Under the pieces are notes generated by a model that saw only the letters and a program-made list of their open reading frames with translations, ran no database searches and was not told where the DNA came from. A DNA stretch of 64,000 nucleotides from Adineta steineri (lineage: Eukaryota; Rotifera; Eurotatoria; Adinetida; Adinetidae): positions 244,758 to 308,757 of the forward strand of contig CAJNOI010000021.1 of assembly GCA_905250115.1 (NCBI GenBank). The letters are read 5' to 3'. Below, piece by piece: positions 37,068-48,100 of this stretch (position 1 is its first letter; every line of letters begins with the position of its first letter). A program made the position numbers and the translations under genes.

Positions 37068-37397
37068 ACGTTAATCATAAGAAAAAAAATCTTGTCATCA
37101 GTTTTACTCGAACATATATTCAATTTTTCTTTCTGTCACTATTCTGTTAGTTCGTTTATGAAGCTCCACAATATTGAGAGAAAGACATCGATACGAATGA
37201 TTGAATCATCATATGCAAATATTGGAAGAAAAAAAAAAGCGAGGGAGACCTACCCGCTAAATGACCTTTTTTTTCGTACACATCTATATATACAACTACT
37301 CGTTGCACAGAACGAATGTCTGCATAATACAGTTGTTGACATTTGTAGCAGTAACGAGAAACATTTCTCAACTACGTTTGTACAATCATAAGTAAAT
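37068..37397. other. Upstream region of the small secreted-peptide gene
   Basis: Short intergenic stretch with overlapping open frames on both strands but no recognisable protein; probably promoter and 5' leader of the next plus-strand gene. Confidence 0.35.
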
Positions 37398-37770
37398 ATG
37401 AAAAAAATTTTAGTTCTTTTTATTGCATGTCTTTTTATCTCAGGTAAGAAAAAAAATACATAAATGTCAAACAAAATAAATCAATATATTTATTCTAGTA
37501 ACTGAATCAAATCTTCGTCGTCGACGACAATATGGTGGATATAATATAGTTCAACAATATGACAATCAATATGGACTTTATGGTCCAGGTGGTCAAGGTT
37601 GGGTAAATAATTATAATAATCGTTATCCAAATCCAAATTATGCTTGGAATAATAATTGGAGTTGGAATCAAGGTAATCGACGCCCTGAATGGTATTATAA
37701 TTCATCAAAAACAATTCAACCATCAATTTTTTATTCTCTAATTTTTCTATTATTTTCTTTTTTCATTTGA
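37398..37770 (+). CDS. Small secreted, probably GPI-anchored Asn/Tyr/Gly-rich peptide
   Basis: Two exons, 37398-37443 and 37499-37770, encode 105 aa; the 46-nt first exon makes it easy to miss. The first exon encodes a signal peptide 'MKKILVLFIACLFIS'. The mature part starts 'TESNLRRRRQYGGYN' with a tetrabasic site that could be a convertase cleavage site. It continues as a low-complexity region rich in Asn, Tyr, Gly, Gln and Trp ('PNYAWNNNWSWNQGN'). The last 15 residues are hydrophobic ('SIFYSLIFLLFSFF') directly before the stop and follow small/polar residues ('YNSSKT'), the usual form of a GPI-attachment signal. I know no family; function unknown. Phase agreement and the signal-peptide exon support it. 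Confidence 0.65.
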
Positions 37771-38528
37771 ATAATTAAAAGAAATGCAAACATTTTTTTT
37801 CCCTCTTTAATTTATGAAACCATTCATATTATAATTCCAATAAACAAAAGAAAAACATCAATAAAATCTCAAGGTTACACTTTATATTTCGTTAAATAAT
37901 TTATTAATAATCAGTTAGAAATTTACCATAGATTTTTTTAATCGTTTGTTAATACTATTGATACAAGTCATCGATCTCATTTTGTATTGATGGATTTACT
38001 TCAAATTCAAACGTACATTTGATAATTTAGTTTAAAAGATTGCTTTCAAATTCTTCTGTGGCTTATAGTATTAGATTAATTCTTAATGATAATTTAAAAC
38101 ATATTCGTATCAATACTTCTGTTATTCGGAGATATGATGTTGGAAGAATAAGCTTTATCTGAAGTGGTTCAAAATATATACTCGAGTTTCGAGTGTATAA
38201 AATAATATTTTTCTAACAAAAATCTGAACATAGACTTTCTTAATGATCGAAAGCTTATAAATACTACGCGCACATCTTTCATAAGTTGATAGTTTTATTT
38301 CTTTCTATTTTTAATGATGTAGAAAATGTATGAGTGTGACGTCATCCGCATCTTTCCTCTGAAATTTAATTATTTATCTGTTTAATTTCCTTTTTTTTGC
38401 CGGAAAATTGTGTATTTTATTTATATGAATGAGTTTAAATCGAGTGGAAAAAGAAAATCATAAAATTTGAAACTATACAAGACGAAAAATTTCTCGTTTT
38501 TGCTTTCTTCTAGATTTTAAAATCGAAT
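37771..38528. other. Convergent intergenic region, nothing supported
   Basis: 3' flanks of the small secreted-peptide gene (plus) and VPS28 (minus). An AATAAA lies near 37838-37863. No further feature. Confidence 0.4.
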
Positions 38529-39845
38529 TTATCCATTTGATGAAAGAAGTCGATTAAAATCTGTATAACAAATTTCAAGATCCATTTGAAATTGACGTGC
38601 TTGTTCATCAGTAATTTCATCGGCTGCATTCATATTTGTTAATATATTTAACCTATCAATAAATATATAGATTTATTGTAAAACAATATTCTAATTACCA
38701 TTTAGGAAGTTTTTCTCGACCAACATAATTCGCAGGAATTAGATTCATTCGATTGATAACATCTAATAATTCTCGAACATCTGTTTGAAGCTTAAAAAAT
38801 ATTATAATTATTAATTTATTCTCCATTCTTAATTTATCTTACCATATCATTTGCTCGAATATTTAATTTAAGTTTATCCATCAAATTAATGAGAAGCTAT
38901 AGGAGAAAAGAAAATTTATGTAATAAAAACAAAAATCAATTTTTTTGTTTTACCGAAACAGTTTCTGCAATAGCTTTACCCATATTACCACGATCATCAC
39001 GAACAGTTATTGGACGACCTTCACGGATACGTAGAATAGCTGCTGGACAATCAAGCTAAATGAAATATATAATTAGATGATAATATTAAGAATAAAATTT
39101 ACTTTATATTTATGAACAAAATCTTCAATACGAGGAAATTCACTCTCAATTTGACGAAATGCAGCTGTATATTTTGCTAATAATTTTTCACAATGTTTTG
39201 TATATCTAAATTAAGAATAATATTTAAAATATTTTATATGATTAGTTTTTGTTTACTCTGCAACTTCAACAACATCTTTTATATAAGCTTTTTCAAGTGC
39301 TTGTAATGTTGTTATTATTGAAAAGACATCAGCCATATTATCATATCTAAATCAATCAATGAATTACAAAAGAATATAATTTTGCAAAGTTTTACCGTTC
39401 ACGTTCACGAGGATTTTTCCATAAACGCACCTCCTATGAAAGAGTAAATAATTATCAATAAATCTAATGAATATATTCATAATCTTACCTCGTACATTTC
39501 AGGTTTATTGCTACCTGAAACAGAAACAGAGAACAATTAAGCGTTTTTATTGAGATTAATTTATCAGTTGAATAAAAAATATGAATGATTTTTAAACTTA
39601 TACATTTTCAATCAGGAAACATATCTGATAAGATATTATCTATTTGTAGTGTTATTAATAAATATGAAACTTTATACTTCATCGACTGATTTCTTTTGTA
39701 CAATTTTTACAAAAATTGACTTTCTGTTTCATCAGGTTAAATGAACAAATTCTCGTTTATTTGAAATAGTTTCTCGTTCTTTTATTTTCAGTCAATTACA
39801 ATGAAATATCATAAATTTTATCAACTTACTTGTTGGAAAACTCAT
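38529..39845 (-). CDS. VPS28: VPS28, ESCRT-I subunit
   Basis: About nine small exons with introns mostly about 45-65 nt. The first exon is 16 nt (39830-39845, 'MSFPT'), followed by 39489-39514 ('SSNKPEMYE'). Downstream exons carry '[13 protein letters not shown]', '[20 protein letters not shown]', '[20 protein letters not shown]', '[20 protein letters not shown]' and the C-terminal four-helix domain '[20 protein letters not shown]' ending 'FNRLLSSNG'. This matches VPS28 throughout. VPS28 joins VPS23/TSG101 and VPS37 in ESCRT-I, which sorts ubiquitinated cargo into multivesicular bodies; its C-terminal domain contacts ESCRT-II. The gene looks intact. The first intron (about 315 nt) is longer than the others. 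Some internal boundaries were placed by eye. Confidence 0.92.
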
Positions 39846-40195
39846 TCGATTAAATAATAATTGCAATAAAATCTACAATAAAAATATTACTTATTCAAAT
39901 TATTGAAAAAGAAGATAATTTCTTTATTTATACAAAACATTAATCAAATTCTTGACAAGATATTTAATAATCATTATTATTCATTGAATTAGATATCATA
40001 GTTATATGCTACTATAAACTAAATATCAAGTTGAATCTTATCTTTGAATATTTTTAATTTAGAGGTTATGAAAGTTTTTTCCTATAGGATAGAAAATAAC
40101 CAATAGACTAATGTTCCTATATCATGCCATGAGATATTGTCATGAGTCAAAAAAAAAAGATTATTTTATATTCAAAGAGAATGTTTAGATAACAT
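39846..40195. promoter_or_regulatory. Short divergent region between VPS28 and MOSMO
   Basis: 350 bp separate the VPS28 start (minus) from the MOSMO start (plus), so both promoters must lie here. AT-rich; no specific element recognised. Confidence 0.35.
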
Positions 40196-41197
40196 ATGGT
40201 CACAGTGGATCGACTTGTATTACTCTCAACAGCATTATTTGCTACAGCTGCCTTACTTGTTCTAATTAGTATTTCAAGACCAAGATGGATTTTGTCTGTC
40301 AATCAAGGTATAATAAAAATATGAATGCCTAGACTTTTTTTTTCTTCTCTCTCTTTTCTTACAACTTTTTTTAATGATGACGTTATTCTTAAAAGAAAAA
40401 CATCGTTTACATATTCTGAGAATTTTTAATTTTATGATAAAATAATTAGTTTATAAACTGAAATTCATATACAAAGTAATAACAAATTATATTATGGTGT
40501 GATTTAATTAGGAGAGAACAAGATAGTTGTTATGTGTTTTTTTTGGTAAAAGAGAAAAAGGTTATAAAATGCATTTTGTCCTGATTAAACTATAGATAAG
40601 ATGAGATAATTGATAAATACACTGTAAATATTAACATGAATATGAATGTATCATATTTGATTAAAACCTATCTTCATTTCTTTAAATCGGTGAATAAAAA
40701 CAAATTTTTCTTTTGTAGGCGAAACATCTCTTGGTCTAATTGAAATATGTACAATATCATCATTAACATCCAATGACCAGAAATGTTTTGTACCACATAA
40801 TATTCGTTTTGTATGGGTTTTATCATTTGGTTTGGCTATTGGTGCTCTTGGCCTTCTTACATTAACTATATTCTTATTTCTTGTTTCACAATATATACAA
40901 ATATCTGCTATTGAATATGGTCGACTAACTGGATTTGTTGCTAGTAAATTGTTTTTTTATTTATATAAAAAAGACAAAAAAATGAATTCGTCTTTGTTTT
41001 TAGTGATTTTTTTATGTTTATCGACAGTTCTTTTTCCAATGGGTTTTGATGCAGACATCATTGGTGGCTCACCATTTCAATTACCAACTGATTATCGAAT
41101 AGGCTCAAGTTATATCGCATTTGTTGGAGCAACTTGGCTATCTGTTGTTTCAGCAATAATTACAGGGAAAATGTGTTTACCAAGATTTGTAGCATAA
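40196..41197 (+). CDS. MOSMO: MOSMO-like four-transmembrane modulator of Smoothened
   Basis: Three exons, 40196-40307, 40719-40943 and 41004-41197, encode 176 aa. Four hydrophobic segments are present. The family pattern is clear: an N-terminal 'LVLLSTALFATAALLVLISI' followed by 'SRPRW', a 'LGLIEIC' to 'CFVP' disulfide-type loop, then 'TVLFPMGFDADIIGGSPFQL' and 'GSSYIAFVGATWL' ending 'SAIITGKMCLPRF', which correspond to the conserved GF--EVGG-P--LP, GSSY and GK-CLP elements of MOSMO. In vertebrates MOSMO works with MEGF8 and MGRN1 to lower surface Smoothened and damp Hedgehog signalling. Intron 2 (60 nt) is a multiple of three without stops, so an unspliced reading stays open; the spliced form restores the family sequence. 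Confidence 0.85.
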
Positions 41198-41328
41198 TTG
41201 ATTTATATATGATTATTTTGATATTATTTTTTGTCTTATATTATAATCTCAGTTCATTTTTTTTTAATTCTTTTCTGTCGTCTAGTCAACAAAATTCATA
41301 ACATAATAAGAATTTTTAGATAATAGAA

Positions 41329-42881
41329 ATGACCGTTGATTTAAGAGCATCACGTCGAATATTACCTGCACCTATGATTGATCGTTCATCTTATTCAATA
41401 TTTTCAGTAATTAAACAAGCAATTGGAAAAGATCTTACCAAATTTTCTATACCTGTTGTTTGGAATGGTAAAATTAATAAAAAAAACTTTCATGTTTTTA
41501 AAATTCATTTTTATTCGATTTTTAGAACCTCTTAGTTTTCTTCAACGTTTAGCTGAATGTATAGAATATTCATCTTTACTTGATCAAGCTGCATTAACTA
41601 ATAAACCTGTTGAACGATTTCATTTGTTAACAGCTTTTATTGTTTCAACTTTATCAACGAATCTTGAACGAATGTCAAAACCATTCAATCCATTATTAGG
41701 TGAAACATATGAATTAAAAATGGAAGGTGATACACCATTTCATTATATTTCTGAACAAGTTAGTCATCATCCACCTGTATCTGCTCTTTATATTCGTGGA
41801 CAACATTGGACTTTATCTGCAAATGTTGAACCAAAAGTTAAATTTCAGGGAACAAATGTTGTAGCTGTATCAGAAGGTTAATACATTTTGTTAAAGAACA
41901 ATTTATTTCTAAACAATACTGATAGTTTTTAGGTCGATGGATACTTCGTATAAAGAAAATAGTTCCAACATCTCGATCAGCATCTCAATCAAGTTTTCAA
42001 TCATGTACTGAAGAAGATGATGAACAAAATAGTAATGTAAATAATCATTCTGATGAAGAAGATGAATATACATGGACATCACCATCTATACTTGTTCATA
42101 ATATTTTATTTGGTCGTCTTTGGTGTGAATTTCAAGGAGAATTCGATTTACAACATACACAATCAAATCAACGATCTGTTCTTACTATTAAAACACAATC
42201 ATGGTTATCATCACAATCAACTAAAACAGCGAATATGTTTAAATATACTGGTTTCATTTATGATGGTAAATATCATCTATTGTTTTTATTATTTTAAAAT
42301 TAAAAGCAATATAATTAATCTTATCTTTTACTCTAGGGAAAGATAAACTTGGTGCATTTCATGGTAACTATGGTCATTGTTATTATGCTATTGATAATCT
42401 AGAAGATGCACAATTTAAATCATCTTCTTCTTCTTGTTGTTCAGCCGGTGGTCATAATTGTATTCATATTAATACAACTGCAACAGTATCATCCCCATGT
42501 GATCTTATTCTTACTCCGTCATCACGTCTTATTTGGTTTCGATCTCTTTCTCTAATGAATGATAATGAATTAGCATTAAGATCTCAATATTATTTTTTTA
42601 CTCCATTTGCATTGTGTCTTAATGAACAAGTATCTTCTGTAGTACTACCATTAACTGATAGTCGATATCGACAAGATATTCAATATCTTGAAAAAGGAAA
42701 TACAGATGCAGCTGCAGCAGAAAAACATCGTCTTGAAGAACAACAACGTGCTGATGCAAGAAAACGTGATAATGAACATCAACCGCTATGGTTTAAAAAA
42801 GATGAGAATGAAGAATATGTTTATACAAATGAGTATGACCAAAGACAGTTTAATCATTGTCCAAATCTTTTTTCTTCATAA
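41329..42881 (+). CDS. OSBPL2: Oxysterol-binding protein-related protein, ORP1/ORP2 type
   Basis: Four exons, 41329-41467, 41526-41876, 41933-42265 and 42337-42881, encode 455 aa. The protein is essentially only the lipid-transfer (ORD) domain: 'ILPAPMIDRSSYSIFSVIKQ', 'WNEPLSFLQRLAECIEYSSL', 'MSKPFNPLLGETYEL', the fingerprint 'EQVSHHPPVSA', 'DEYTWTSPSILVHNILFGRL', and a C-terminal 'NEHQPLWFKKD'. No PH domain, FFAT motif or ankyrin repeats are seen, as in short ORP2. A TTTTTAG just upstream (41315-41321) could be a splice acceptor, so an extra N-terminal exon or a trans-spliced leader is possible. The family carries sterols and phosphoinositides between membranes at contact sites. A disordered Ser/Asp-rich loop (about 41960-42060) and a Ser/Cys-rich insert (about 42420-42450) are lineage features. 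Confidence 0.93.
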
Positions 42882-43552
42882 TCTTGTGAATAAATATTTA
42901 TTTCACAAGTATATAATGATTTCTTTGTTTTTTCTTTCACTTGTCGTATTGCTATATTTATGTTCAGCTCAAGTATTTTGTTTTTGTTTATTATATATTT
43001 ATATTAGTGTTTATTATTCAAATACATTAATTGGAATGGAAATTTATATTCTAAAACGAAAACTTGTATCGTAAATTATTCTGCGAATCTTTGAATGATT
43101 TTAATAAATACAAAGCATTTTGTCAAAATCTCTATGACAGTCGTGTTAAAATCAATTAAAATTTAATAAATCTACATGAATTTCAAATAGTTTTTGTTTT
43201 CGTCAACTTCCTTCTTTCATCTATAGATCGGCGCAAGTTCATATCATATATTAGATATGGAAATATTTCGTAGCATAATCAGATAATAGCTTTCCTATAA
43301 TATCTCTTGCATTGCTTCAACATTTCGTGGCACAATGTAAAAAAGGTAGTAGAATCATAAATTCCGATTGTATGACGAATATTAGAACGAACACTGAAGA
43401 AATATCTTTGCATACCTTTTTGTGAAACACGAATTAAAAGGAATGTTGAAGTGTTTAGGGGTAGAAATTTGGATCCACTCCCCCCGCACAGACGTGACCG
43501 ATACATGCTCTTTTGACCTCGTCACCGACGTGACCGACAGGGCATCATAGGC
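42882..43552. other. Flank of the assembly gap with a possible mobile-element or gene fragment
   Basis: After the ORP 3' end, a minus-strand open frame at 43279-43506 has protein-like composition ('RYFFSVRSNIRHTIGIYDST') and higher GC towards the gap. It has no start or splice context I can defend. The last 45 bases before the gap contain a repeated 'cgacgtgaccga' motif. This may be the edge of a repeat that broke the assembly. Confidence 0.35.
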
Positions 43553-43652
43553 NNNNNNNNNNNNNNNNNNNNNNNNNNNNNNNNNNNNNNNNNNNNNNNN
43601 NNNNNNNNNNNNNNNNNNNNNNNNNNNNNNNNNNNNNNNNNNNNNNNNNNNN
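43553..43652. other. Assembly gap (100 N)
   Basis: Exactly 100 consecutive N, the usual placeholder for a scaffold gap of unknown true length. The two sides should not be assumed to be 100 bp apart. Confidence 0.99.
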
Positions 43653-43753
43653 AAAGTAAATAATTAGAAAAAAGGATCTTATCAGATTTTTTATAGCTAT
43701 GATATTATTCTTACGAAATTCCGGAAAAGGATATTACAAGTTTTAATATGAAT

Positions 43754-44096
43754 TAGGGATGTGCAGTTTCAGTGAAAACTGTCAGTATTATACCGACACT
43801 GTCTACACTGTGAGTACAGTGTACACTGCCTCAGTGGTGACACCGACACTGTTTGAACTGAGGATGCAGTGTATACCGACACTGCTGGAACTGAGAGCAC
43901 GGTGTACACTAACACTGTGTTCATCGATATATTTAAATTACGTGTCAGGTTGAATGCCATATAAATCTGTAGTTCAGTTAGCACAGTATCAGTGTACACT
44001 ATAGTTTCAGTTCAGACAGTGTCGGTGCCACCACTGATGCACTGACCGTCAGTGTAATATTATCGGTGTTCAGTATACTGATACTGCACATTGCTG
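43754..44096. mobile_element. hAT-type MITE / foldback element, 343 bp, with 8-bp target site duplication
   Basis: The element starts TAGGGATGTGCAG and ends CTGCACATTGCTG (reverse complement CAGCAATGTGCAG), giving terminal inverted repeats. It is flanked directly by the identical 8-mer atatgaat at 43746-43753 and 44097-44104. Eight-bp duplications and C/TAGGG-type ends are typical of hAT transposons. The inverted similarity runs well inside: 'tcagtggtgacaccgacact' on the left matches the reverse complement of the right arm near 44004-44036, so the transcript would fold into a long imperfect hairpin. The inside is full of degenerate CACTG/CAGTG units. There is no transposase, so it is non-autonomous. 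It lies in what should be an intron of the Ca2+-ATPase gene. Confidence 0.85.
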
Positions 44097-44245
44097 ATAT
44101 GAATTTGTATTATCGTATCGATTTATGCCTTGATAAAAAACAAATCATTGAGAACATGTTTTTATCATTATCAAGTACACATAATATATCTATTAAGACT
44201 GATTTACTCGATAATCTTATGTTTTCATTAGATAATAATCATTAC

Positions 44246-45122
44246 CCGAGAGAAGAAATGGATCTTTTGATTCATGTTTTTTAATTAAATCCGATTCACC
44301 AGTTAATGATGATTCATCAACTTTAAGATCATTTGATTGTACAACAACACCATCAGCTGGTAATAAATCTCCATATTTAACTTGACATATATCTCCTACG
44401 ACGATTTCTTTAATTGGAATTTGTTTAACAATACTATTTCTAACGACATTAAATTTTTGATCAAGTTCAATTTTTGATTGAAGACCACGAAATTGTCGTT
44501 CTTTTGTCCAATCATTAAATGCTGTTACAAGAACAACAACTATTACAGCAATAATAATTGCTGCACCTTCAATCCATTCAACATTTGCTTCTTCTACAAG
44601 AAAATAAAATAAAAATAAAAATCCTTTTTTGTTTTTGTTTTATAAATTTAAATTTACTTGGTTTAGTTGCAGATTCAAATGTATCTTCACTTGGATGATA
44701 AAATGATAGACAAAATGAAATGATAGCACAAATAATAAGTATAACAAGTGTAACATCTTGAAGAGCTTCAAACATAAGACGAAAGAATGTTTTAGGTGGT
44801 TTAGGGGGAATTTCATTGCGGCCAAATGCTGCTACACGTAGGGATAGATCACTTGCATTTTCGGATAAACCTTAAAATGAAAATGTTGTTTTTTTATTTA
44901 TTTGAAGAATAGTTTTTAAATTTTACCTGTAATTAAATTTGTTTTCAATCTTTGTCCAATACCACTAAGACCACCATGAATTTCATTAATTTCTCTAACA
45001 CCATCGTGGCCACGTGTTTGCATTAATGTTTTTAAATCTTTAAGTGATATTCCAAATTCTCGACCGGCTTCTTCAGATAAAGCATCAAGATTTGCTTGAT
45101 CAGCTTTTCTCTTTTTCGCCAT
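44246..45122 (-). pseudogene. Plasma-membrane Ca2+-ATPase (PMCA), N-terminal part only
   Basis: Three exons, 44927-45122, 44658-44870 and 44246-44593, join in frame for about 252 residues. The protein begins 'MAKKRKADQANLDALSEEAG' and has 'LKDLKTLMQTRGHDGV', '[20 protein letters not shown]' followed by TM1, TM2 ('[20 protein letters not shown]' then '[12 protein letters not shown]') and the start of the actuator domain through '[12 protein letters not shown]' and '[10 protein letters not shown]', ending 'DPFLLSG' at a donor site. That is only the first quarter of a PMCA of about 1100-1200 aa. The phosphorylation (DKTGT), ATP-binding and later membrane segments are absent between here and the ORP gene. 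A MITE and the 100-N gap lie exactly where the next exons should be. It may be truncated in the genome or broken by misassembly, so 'pseudogene' is provisional. Confidence 0.8.
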
Positions 45123-48100
45123 GTTGTCGTCTTTTTTTGGTTTTTGTTTTATTCGTTTATATTAAATAATATCTATTGAGATAAATTGAGTTTTAAAAAT
45201 TTATTCCGTCGTTGAAGAAATAAGAAAGTTAATTTCATGTTTTATTCAACATATAACGACAGATAAATCTTAAAAGGAAAAACGATTATATTCAACTATC
45301 GATGATGGTTTATAATATAATCCATCGAATAGTATAATTTAACCTTTTTCATAGCAATCAATAGATTGACATATGATTTATCGCATAAAACAACATATGA
45401 AATCTCTCAAAGAGCATGAATAAGTAGCGAAGTATTTATCATGATATGACATATGTCATGTTATAAATTGGTCAATCTTATTCATTGTTACCTGGTGGTC
45501 TCATTTCTAACTTGGTTATTCAAATAACGTAGTTTCTCTTTTCTTTTCATACTACATTATGCGGTTAGTCGAGCGAAGGAAGAAAAAAGAAATAGCAAAT
45601 AATGCTGAAGACTACATGCAACTGATAACAAGAATAGTAAGAAAAAATTGTTGTAGTAATAGAAAAAAAATCAGAGTTACTTGCCAGTAATGATGTATAT
45701 ATGCCAACTACTAACAAGAATAAAATCAGAATAAGAAGCTAATCAAATAATCTGACTTCACAAGAGTTATACTGATTTCTTTTTGCTCGAGAAAAAAAAA
45801 GATGAAGAAGAAGAAGAAGAAGAAAAAAAAATAAATGAGCATAAAATATAATAAGTGTTAAAACATAAAAAGAAAAAAAAATGATCAATACTAGCACAGG
45901 TGTTAAAGCAAAAAATATGATTAACATGTTTTTTTTTGTATAAAAGTGAATAAAAAGGGCAAAAAAAAATTACTATCATCAACAGCAATGAATACTATTC
46001 AGATAATAACTATTAATGGTATGTTATTATTTTCGACTACTCTCATTCTTACTTCTTCCTCTTCATTCAGAAGCCGGCAAGGGAAATAGAAAATTACTAT
46101 TCTCGTTCTGTCGGTTTTTTTCAATATTGCTCTTTTTTTTTCTTCTCTTGCACTTTTTTTCTAACGCACACGTCTTACTTTGTCATCATCATTATCAATA
46201 CTGGTAAAAAAGATTGCATAAGCAAGAACAGATAAAAAAAAATTGACAAAGGCGTATGCACTCTTTTAATCTATACAAATAACCTCGTCTGACGAAAATA
46301 GAAAAATATGCACCCGCATGAAAACATCATTCTTTTTCTTTTTTTTGTTTGTAATGACTAATGTATACGTGCTTTTTACTAGTAATAGACCAAAATAGTA
46401 TTGCGTTGATAATATCAGCAAAAAAATTAGAAAATGAGTCTTGTATATGTGTACGTGCCTAATGAACCAGTGCACAAGATTTCTGATAAAGAACAACTTT
46501 CTTCTATTTGCATATAAAATTTACTTATTTTTTTTCCTAAATAAATATAATAGAAAAAAAAGACCTTATATTTCATGTATGTATTCCCTAGTGACTATAG
46601 AAATAATAATCTGAATGAAAAATAGTCATTGTCATCTTACCCATGGGATTTTTTTGCTAAACATTTGTACAGTCAGTTAATATTCTTTCTTCTCATTACA
46701 CGAGAGTAAAATCGTGACTTGGCTACTAATCCTTCCTGTAAGTTCTCACTATTTTTCTCGATTCTCTAGGTTAATGATGGTGATAGTTGTTGTTGTTGTT
46801 TTTCCCGTTGTCGACATTTTCTTTCTCTGTCTAGCTTGCACTCTCTCTCTCTCGCTCTCGTTTTCAAGCGAACGCACCATCTCGTTCTTCCAATCGACAA
46901 CACATTTTTTCTGTCGTTCTCCTACATTTTCATTACAACTAGTTTTTCTCTTGTGACAATATGTTCGGAGGAATAGTAACGGAACTCGATTTTTCCCTTC
47001 TTCTTCTTCTTCTCCTCCTCCTTTTTTTCCGCTTTTTTTCTCTTATCAAGCGAGCGTTTGCTTTTGCGCGTTGATTGGGATGTCGAACTCTTTGTTGACG
47101 GCATCATATAAAACCCTTTTCTGACAAGATGAAAATCGCTTATCATATCATCATCATTTCTCTATTGAAGATAGACGAACGCACGAGCAAATGACAAAGT
47201 ACGATCAATGATTATTATTGATACTGAATACACTAAGAAGAAGAAAAAAAAAGAATCTCTATAAAATATAACAACAAATATAGAAAGCAATATAGATCTG
47301 TGCATACAGGAAATTAGTATATGTTATGACGAGTAGTACCATACGAACTATTTCCGCTTCGATAGGTTTGTTTTACTGAATCAAGTTCATCAAAACAAAA
47401 GAAAATAACGATTATAAGAAAAAAAGATTAAAAAACAATATTCTATACGTATATTTATTTCAATAATTGGAAAATATCAACCATATGAATGGAACGAATA
47501 AGCGAGTCTTTATGAACTATATCTATTTATGGCGAGTATAAACCAATTGTTATTTCTAGATGGTGCTAAAGAATAAAATCTTTATTTTTATTTTTAGTAT
47601 GAAATTTTTGATATTAAAAAAATCAAATTTATTTCATCTAATAATTAAATCTTGAAAAAAAGTAATATTATATGATGAGGTCGCTAGTTAACAATTGTTT
47701 TTTTTATATACTCATCATATCTACTTGTGTAAATACTATTAACATTTGAGATCTAACTATTATTTCGAAACGGAGAATTCTTTTGATTGATTAAACATTA
47801 CGGAAAGATGCTAGATATATATTTGATGAAACGATTTTCTTCTTTTTTTTAGTTATAAATAATTCATTGATAAAAGAAATTAGTGTGATAGATTTTTTCT
47901 TCTTCTTCTTCTTCAAGACGATTAACAGATGACTAACCAAACCAAAACTTATATTATCTGTCATTAGAAAAAAAATTTTCAGTTTATTCATGAGAAAATA
48001 ATCAAGTTTTGTTTTCTTCAATCTATGAAATTAAGCGAGAAAAAGAATTATTTTCTTGTTTATATGTCCTTGAAAAAATCTCTCTTGCTTTTAACTACTT

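Noticed and set aside
42688..43074. Second plus-strand frame overlapping the ORP C-terminus
   Set aside because: Shadow frame; the ORP frame ending at 42881 matches the family to its end.
43754..44096. Looked like a CRISPR-like or satellite array because of repeated CACTG units
   Set aside because: Units are irregular and arranged as two inverted arms between terminal repeats with an 8-bp target duplication, so a MITE explains it better; the genome is eukaryotic.
45739..47146. Short open frames with Phe/Leu or Lys runs, both strands
   Set aside because: They arise from TTC, GAA and homopolymer tracts; no splice partners or conserved residues.
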